Notes under the pieces: generated by a model
Database searches by the model: none
Seen by the model: only the letters and a program-made list of their open reading frames with translations
Told to the model about the DNA's origin: nothing
Program-made: the position numbers and the translations under genes
Part shown: one piece after another, positions 60,606-64,000 of the stretch
How positions within the stretch are numbered: position 1 is the stretch's first letter
How the letters are laid out: each line of letters begins with the position of its first letter
NCBI RefSeq assembly: GCF_003851045.1
Contig: NZ_BFBX01000071.1
Span: 23,272-87,271, forward strand
Length of the DNA stretch: 64,000 nucleotides
Direction of reading: 5' to 3'
Source of the DNA: Paenibacillus sp. 598K
Lineage (GTDB): Bacteria; Bacillota; Bacilli; Paenibacillales; Paenibacillaceae

Positions 60606-62342
60606 ATGCTAAAACTCACTATACGAAAAAAACTGATGTGGATGTCCATCTTGCTGCTAACTGTACCTATCATCGTCATGGGGCTTGTCGGGTACCAAAC
60701 GGCTCGCCAGGAGACGGACAAACTGATCGAAAACGGACTCCGAACCAATGTTAATATGGCGATCGAGACGATGGTCGCGTTGGACCGCTCGGTCCAGAGC
60801 GGAACGCTCACCCTTGAGGCAGCTCAGGAAACCTTCCGCATCATGCTGCTCGGACCGCTGCAGGGCGACGGCACTCGTCCGATTAACAAGGCATTGGACT
60901 TAGGCCCGAACGGCTACTTTTTCGCTCTGGACGCCCAGGGCAAGATGCTCGCTCATCCTAACATCGAAGGCCAAAATGCGCTCGAGAATCAGGCGGGCAG
61001 CAGCGACAACTACATACAGAGGATTATCGATACAGGAATCGATGGCGGAGGCATTCTCTACTATAAGGCTGCACTGCCGAACTCGGACAAAATGGCGCTA
61101 AAGGTCGCTTATGCACAAGAGGCACCGGTATGGGGCTGGATCATCTCCGCCAGCTCCTATATGGACGACTTTACGAGTGGGCAGGAACGCATCCTCGAGC
61201 AGATGCTGCTGACGCTGGCCCTCTGCGTCGTCGCCGGTCTGGTCACGGTCTATCTGTTCTCTCGACATATCGCCAGACCGATCGTCGCGATGTCCCGTCG
61301 AGCCGAGCAGATGGCGGACGGCGACCTCTCCGGCGAGGAGCTCAGCGCCGAGCGCAAGGATGAGCTCGGCGTGTTGGCCCGTTCGTTTAACCATCTGCTG
61401 CGCAATCTGAGAGACCTCGCGGGCAATCAGATGCTGAGCGCCGGCTCGCTCTCGGCCTCATCGCGCAGCCTCTCCGGCATCATCGGCGAGACGACGGCCG
61501 CGATCCAGCAGACCTCGCAGGCGGTGGCCGAGGTATCCGCCAACGCCGAGACCCAGGCCAGCAGCATCGAGGAGAGCTCGCGAGCGATGGAAGAGATGGC
61601 GGGCGGCATCCAGCGAATCGCCAGCACCTCCTCGCAGGCTTACGAATCCTCGACGGACACGCTCGAGCAGGCCGAGCGAGGCGCTCAGCTGATCCGCAGG
61701 TCCGAGGAACAGATGAGCTCGGTCAGCCGCACCGTCGATGAGCTCGATGGGATCGTCAATCAGCTCGGCGAACGGTCCGTCTCGATCAGCCGGATCGTCG
61801 AAGCAATCACCGGCATCGCCAGCCAGACCAACCTGCTCGCGCTTAATGCCGCGATCGAGGCTTCCAGAGCCGGCGAGCATGGCCGAGGCTTCGCCGTCGT
61901 CGCCTCCGAGATCCGCAAGCTCGCTGAGCAATCGGCCCAACAGTCCGGGCAGATCGCCGATCTGCTGGAGAGTATCACCCAGGATATCAACCGCGCCGTC
62001 GTCTCGATGGGCCTGAGCAAGGAGGAGGTCGCCTCCGGCTCGGCCTCGATTCACGAGACGGGCGAAGCGTTCGGCCGCATCCTGGAGGCGACGCGCAGCG
62101 TCGCTCACCAGGTCGAGGAAGCCTCTGCGGCGGCGGAGCAGATGTCGGCCAGCTCCCAGCAGATCGCGGCTTCGCTGCAGGAGATGGAGCGACTCGCCTC
62201 TCACACCTCTGGCGCCGCCCAATCGGTGTCAGCCTCCAGCGAGGAGCAGTTGGCCGTCATGGAGGATATCGCAGCGGCGGCAGCCAGACTTGACGAGATG
62301 GCTGCCGCGATGAAGGAGACGGCTGGCAAGTTTAAGATGTAG
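60606..62342 (+). CDS. methyl-accepting chemotaxis protein
   Basis: A 578-residue receptor. Membrane helices lie at about 14-34 and 205-225; between them is a single-Cache-like sensor ([27 protein letters not shown], then [14 protein letters not shown]). A HAMP domain and a signalling coiled coil follow with the conserved hairpin tip [45 protein letters not shown]. The Cache type suggests small organic ligands such as carboxylates. The ATG at 60606 follows GGCGGGAG. The C-terminus lacks a CheR-docking pentapeptide. Confidence 0.95.
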   Translation: MLKLTIRKKLMWMSILLLTVPIIVMGLVGYQTARQETDKLIENGLRTNVNMAIETMVALDRSVQSGTLTLEAAQETFRIMLLGPLQGDGTRPINKALDLGPNGYFFALDAQGKMLAHPNIEGQNALENQAGSSDNYIQRIIDTGIDGGGILYYKAALPNSDKMALKVAYAQEAPVWGWIISASSYMDDFTSGQERILEQMLLTLALCVVAGLVTVYLFSRHIARPIVAMSRRAEQMADGDLSGEELSAERKDELGVLARSFNHLLRNLRDLAGNQMLSAGSLSASSRSLSGIIGETTAAIQQTSQAVAEVSANAETQASSIEESSRAMEEMAGGIQRIASTSSQAYESSTDTLEQAERGAQLIRRSEEQMSSVSRTVDELDGIVNQLGERSVSISRIVEAITGIASQTNLLALNAAIEASRAGEHGRGFAVVASEIRKLAEQSAQQSGQIADLLESITQDINRAVVSMGLSKEEVASGSASIHETGEAFGRILEATRSVAHQVEEASAAAEQMSASSQQIAASLQEMERLASHTSGAAQSVSASSEEQLAVMEDIAAAAARLDEMAAAMKETAGKFKM

Positions 62343-62356
62343 ACAGGTCAGGTTCA

Positions 62357-62401
62357 GGGCAGCTTTCGTTCATCACACGATGGACGCTGGCTGCCCTTTC
62401 C
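62357..62401 (+). terminator. hairpin terminator of the chemoreceptor gene
   Basis: AGGGCAGC pairs with GCTGCCCT, with CGTTCATC/GATGGACG pairing inside, followed by TTTCCTGT. Confidence 0.75.
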
Positions 62402-62415
62402 TGTCGCTCCTCGTT

Positions 62416-62470
62416 TTGACAATCTGCCAACGTCCATGTTATATTGTATTTAGCTAATTAGCTAAATACA
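62416..62470 (+). promoter_or_regulatory. promoter plus 26-bp perfect palindromic operator (sdpR-type)
   Basis: Consensus TTGACA (62416-62421), a 17-nt spacer and TTATAT (62439-62444). A perfect 26-bp palindrome, with half-site TGTATTTAGCTAA, runs from 62445 to 62470, directly after the -10, over the transcription start. It is a textbook site for autorepression by the ArsR-type regulator that follows. Confidence 0.85.
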
Positions 62471-62499
62471 GAAATTAATTATTTTAGGCGGGGTTGCTG

Positions 62500-62772
62500 A
62501 TGTCTATTAACAAAGCATTTAAAGCTTTAGCCGATCCGACAAGGCGGAAAATATTGGACCTGTTAAAGAAACAGGACTTAACCGCCGGCGAAATCGCCGA
62601 TCATTTCGACATGAGCAAGCCGAGTATTTCACGCCATCTCAATATCTTAAAGGAAGCTGAGCTGGTATGGGATGAACGAAAAGCAAATTTTATCATTTAT
62701 TCGCTGAACACCACTGTTTTTCAGGACGTACTGCAATGGATCCTTAACTTTCAATCCGAAAAGGAGAAGTGA
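62500..62772 (+). CDS. ArsR-family autorepressor, SdpR-like
   Basis: A 90-residue winged-helix protein close in style to SdpR of B. subtilis: FKALADPTRRKILDLLKKQDLTAGEIADHFDMSKPSISRHLNILKEAELVWDERKANFIIYSLN. It lacks the Cys metal sites of ArsR/SmtB, as SdpR does. The ATG at 62500 is chosen over the TTG at 62494 because GGCGGGG lies just upstream. The base composition of this and the next gene is clearly lower in GC than the neighbours. It is coupled to the membrane gene that follows. Confidence 0.9.
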   Translation: MSINKAFKALADPTRRKILDLLKKQDLTAGEIADHFDMSKPSISRHLNILKEAELVWDERKANFIIYSLNTTVFQDVLQWILNFQSEKEK

Positions 62773-62777
62773 TACGT

Positions 62778-63536
62778 ATGGAGAACGCCAGACAGCAACA
62801 GGCATGGAGCGGACTATGGATTCCGTTCGCTTTAATTCTGATTACGATCGGGATGAGCTTTTGGGCCTATCCTGCATTGCCTGAACGGTTGGACACGTTT
62901 AGCGATGTAGATTGGATGACGCAGAAAACCGTTGTCGCCGCCTTTATTCCGCTCGTCATGCTCTTTATTTTTGCCATGTTCCGATTGGCTTCATTCGTTG
63001 GGCGCAATTATTTTGATATGCAGCGGATAAAAAGACTTTTCGATTGGTGGCTTATTTTTTTACTGGGCTTCCTGTTGGTTATCCATGCGTTCATGCTGGA
63101 GCTGCCTTCGAATGGGAACCTGTCGTTGAGCGACCAGGATACAGTTGTTAAGCTTGTCGCGCTGATGTTTGCGATTTATTTGATGCTCGTCGGAAATTAC
63201 TTTCCGCGCCTGCAACGCAGTATGCTTCAGAAAAAATCTGCTCCCGACCAGGATAAGCCCTGGGCTGTAGTTGTAACGGTACTCAAAATGAAGCTTCTTG
63301 GCTTGAATTTTTTGGGAGAGCTTTATCTTTTAGGCTTGGGCTCTCGCAAAGACGACCCTCGTCTGCAACAGCAGATCGGTTCCTTTGCATCCCGCAGCCT
63401 CATGCTCGGCGGCATTCTTGTTGGACTTTCTGTCCTCCTCCCGGGCATTTATCCCATCTTCGGATTGATAGCAGTCATGGCCGCTATCGGGGCAACCACT
63501 TTCCTCTTCATGACTCGTCTAAAGAAAAATCGCTAA
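62778..63536 (+). CDS. SdpI-like membrane protein
   Basis: A 252-residue protein with about seven membrane helices. The N-terminal DUF1648-like segment (YPALPERLDTFSDVDW) and the paired later helices match SdpI, which protects against the SDP cannibalism toxin and controls SdpR by trapping it at the membrane. This protein is longer than SdpI (about 207 residues). The ATG at 62778 follows AAGGAG; a GTG overlapping the preceding stop is nearer to that site. No toxin gene (sdpC type) is visible here. Confidence 0.78.
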   Translation: MENARQQQAWSGLWIPFALILITIGMSFWAYPALPERLDTFSDVDWMTQKTVVAAFIPLVMLFIFAMFRLASFVGRNYFDMQRIKRLFDWWLIFLLGFLLVIHAFMLELPSNGNLSLSDQDTVVKLVALMFAIYLMLVGNYFPRLQRSMLQKKSAPDQDKPWAVVVTVLKMKLLGLNFLGELYLLGLGSRKDDPRLQQQIGSFASRSLMLGGILVGLSVLLPGIYPIFGLIAVMAAIGATTFLFMTRLKKNR

Positions 63537-63596
63537 AATTTTTTTCGCATTTTTTTGCTCCCATCTATTGACCCTCGACATCAACCGCATTTATAA

Positions 63597-63624
63597 GGCC
63601 CGCGCACCCTGGGCCGTTTTTTTT
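63597..63624 (+). terminator. Rho-independent terminator
   Basis: GGCCC and GGGCC with a 9-nt loop, followed by G and eight T. It ends the sdpR/sdpI-like operon. Confidence 0.85.
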
Positions 63625-63735
63625 ATTGCTTGAATTCCCCCCAATTCGGTGAAAGATACGTAGAGGACGTCACAGAGCATACAACCTAAACCGTCTGAGC
63701 GCCGTCTTATTCAGTGAGAGAGGAAGTGTTCCCCC

Positions 63736-64000
63736 ATGCGCAAGCAAACGAGAATCTGGTGCGCGCTGCTGATTGTTTTGGTCGCGCTGGCTGCTTCCGG
63801 ATGTGCCGTCAGCGGGCCGGACAAGGGGTATTCCAGCGGCGTCGGTGACGCAACGTCGACCCCGGACATCGGTCACGGGACTGCTGCGGCCAGCGAATCC
63901 AATGACGACGAGCCGACCACCAGTAACGAACCGGCCTCCGAGTCAGCTGCGGCGTCTGAGAACGATGCCATCCACGGACCGGTAACGGCTCTGCGGCTCG
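63736..64000 (+). CDS. lipoprotein, 3' truncated by the window edge
   Basis: The frame is open to the right edge (88 residues visible). It has a basic N-terminus, a hydrophobic leader and a lipobox (LAASGCAV), followed by an Asp/Glu/Ser/Thr-rich linker of at least 50 residues (PTTSNEPASESAAASEND). GAGAGGAAGTG precedes the ATG. The leader and linker style resemble the two serpin lipoproteins and the solute-binding proteins in this window, so the folded domain probably begins just outside the window. Confidence 0.7.
   Translation, partial: MRKQTRIWCALLIVLVALAASGCAVSGPDKGYSSGVGDATSTPDIGHGTAAASESNDDEPTTSNEPASESAAASENDAIHGPVTALRL

Noticed and set aside
1..64000. tRNA, rRNA, phage or defence island
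   Set aside because: No tRNA arms, rRNA segments, integrase, phage structural genes or known defence-gene sets were seen in either strand.

Overview
The window looks like chromosome of a high-GC member of the Paenibacillaceae (Paenibacillus/Cohnella type). The signs are YesM/YesN-type two-component genes inside a sugar ABC operon, a giant sensor with seven membrane segments and two kinase modules, SdpR/SdpI-like genes, SigA-like promoters with strong AGGAGG-type ribosome sites, and good matches to Fur and PerR boxes. No rRNA, tRNA, CRISPR array, complete insertion sequence or prophage was seen. Genes cover most of the sequence on both strands.

Layout. 0-6.7 kb: end of an S24 (LexA-like) peptidase gene, a methyltransferase, two lipoprotein serpins separated by a YHYH/stalk-domain secreted protein and a small CTAG-flanked MITE-like element, then two small genes. 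6.8-10.2 kb: a three-gene glycan operon (GT4 glycosyltransferase, helical glycosidase-like protein, GDP-mannose pyrophosphorylase). 10.6-17.4 kb: a sugar uptake locus (two permeases, histidine kinase, AraC-type response regulator, binding protein). The same 13-bp motif lies exactly 50 nt upstream of the -10 candidate at both of its promoters. 17.7-22.8 kb: a nitroreductase, then a three-gene operon led by a ketoacyl synthase III fused to a haem-oxygenase-like diiron-type domain, followed by an unrecognised protein and a beta-propeller lactonase-like protein. 23-30 kb: five-PAS histidine kinase, MFS exporter, repeat lipoprotein, radical SAM/SPASM protein, M29 aminopeptidase.

30.1-34.8 kb: an NAD-metabolism operon (Nudix/winged-helix regulator, short PRPP-synthetase-like protein, NAMPT-like transferase, ADP-ribosylglycohydrolase, small membrane protein). 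Its gene pair resembles the phage NARP1 route that rebuilds NAD from ADP-ribose. 34.9-42 kb: a kinase-like phosphotransferase, a HAD phosphatase, the giant hybrid sensor, a CYTH protein, SpeD and an HxlR regulator. 42.1-46 kb: a nitroreductase and ahpC-ahpF behind a PerR-like box. 46-50 kb: hypothetical genes and a TPR protein. 49.2-53.6 kb: a Fur-box-controlled set (NtaA-type monooxygenase, YumC-type reductase, iron/siderophore binding protein) next to an AraC regulator. 53.7-64 kb: membrane-anchored HtrA-like protease, HAD phosphatase, GH78 rhamnosidase, HtpX, a chemoreceptor, an sdpR/sdpI-like pair with a perfect 26-bp operator palindrome, and the start of another lipoprotein.

The best candidates for undescribed biology are the ketosynthase-oxidase fusion operon (18.5-22.8 kb), the ADP-ribose/NAD operon (30.1-34.8 kb), and the iron-repressed chelator-oxidation set (49.2-52.8 kb). 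All functions are read from sequence motifs without database searches.
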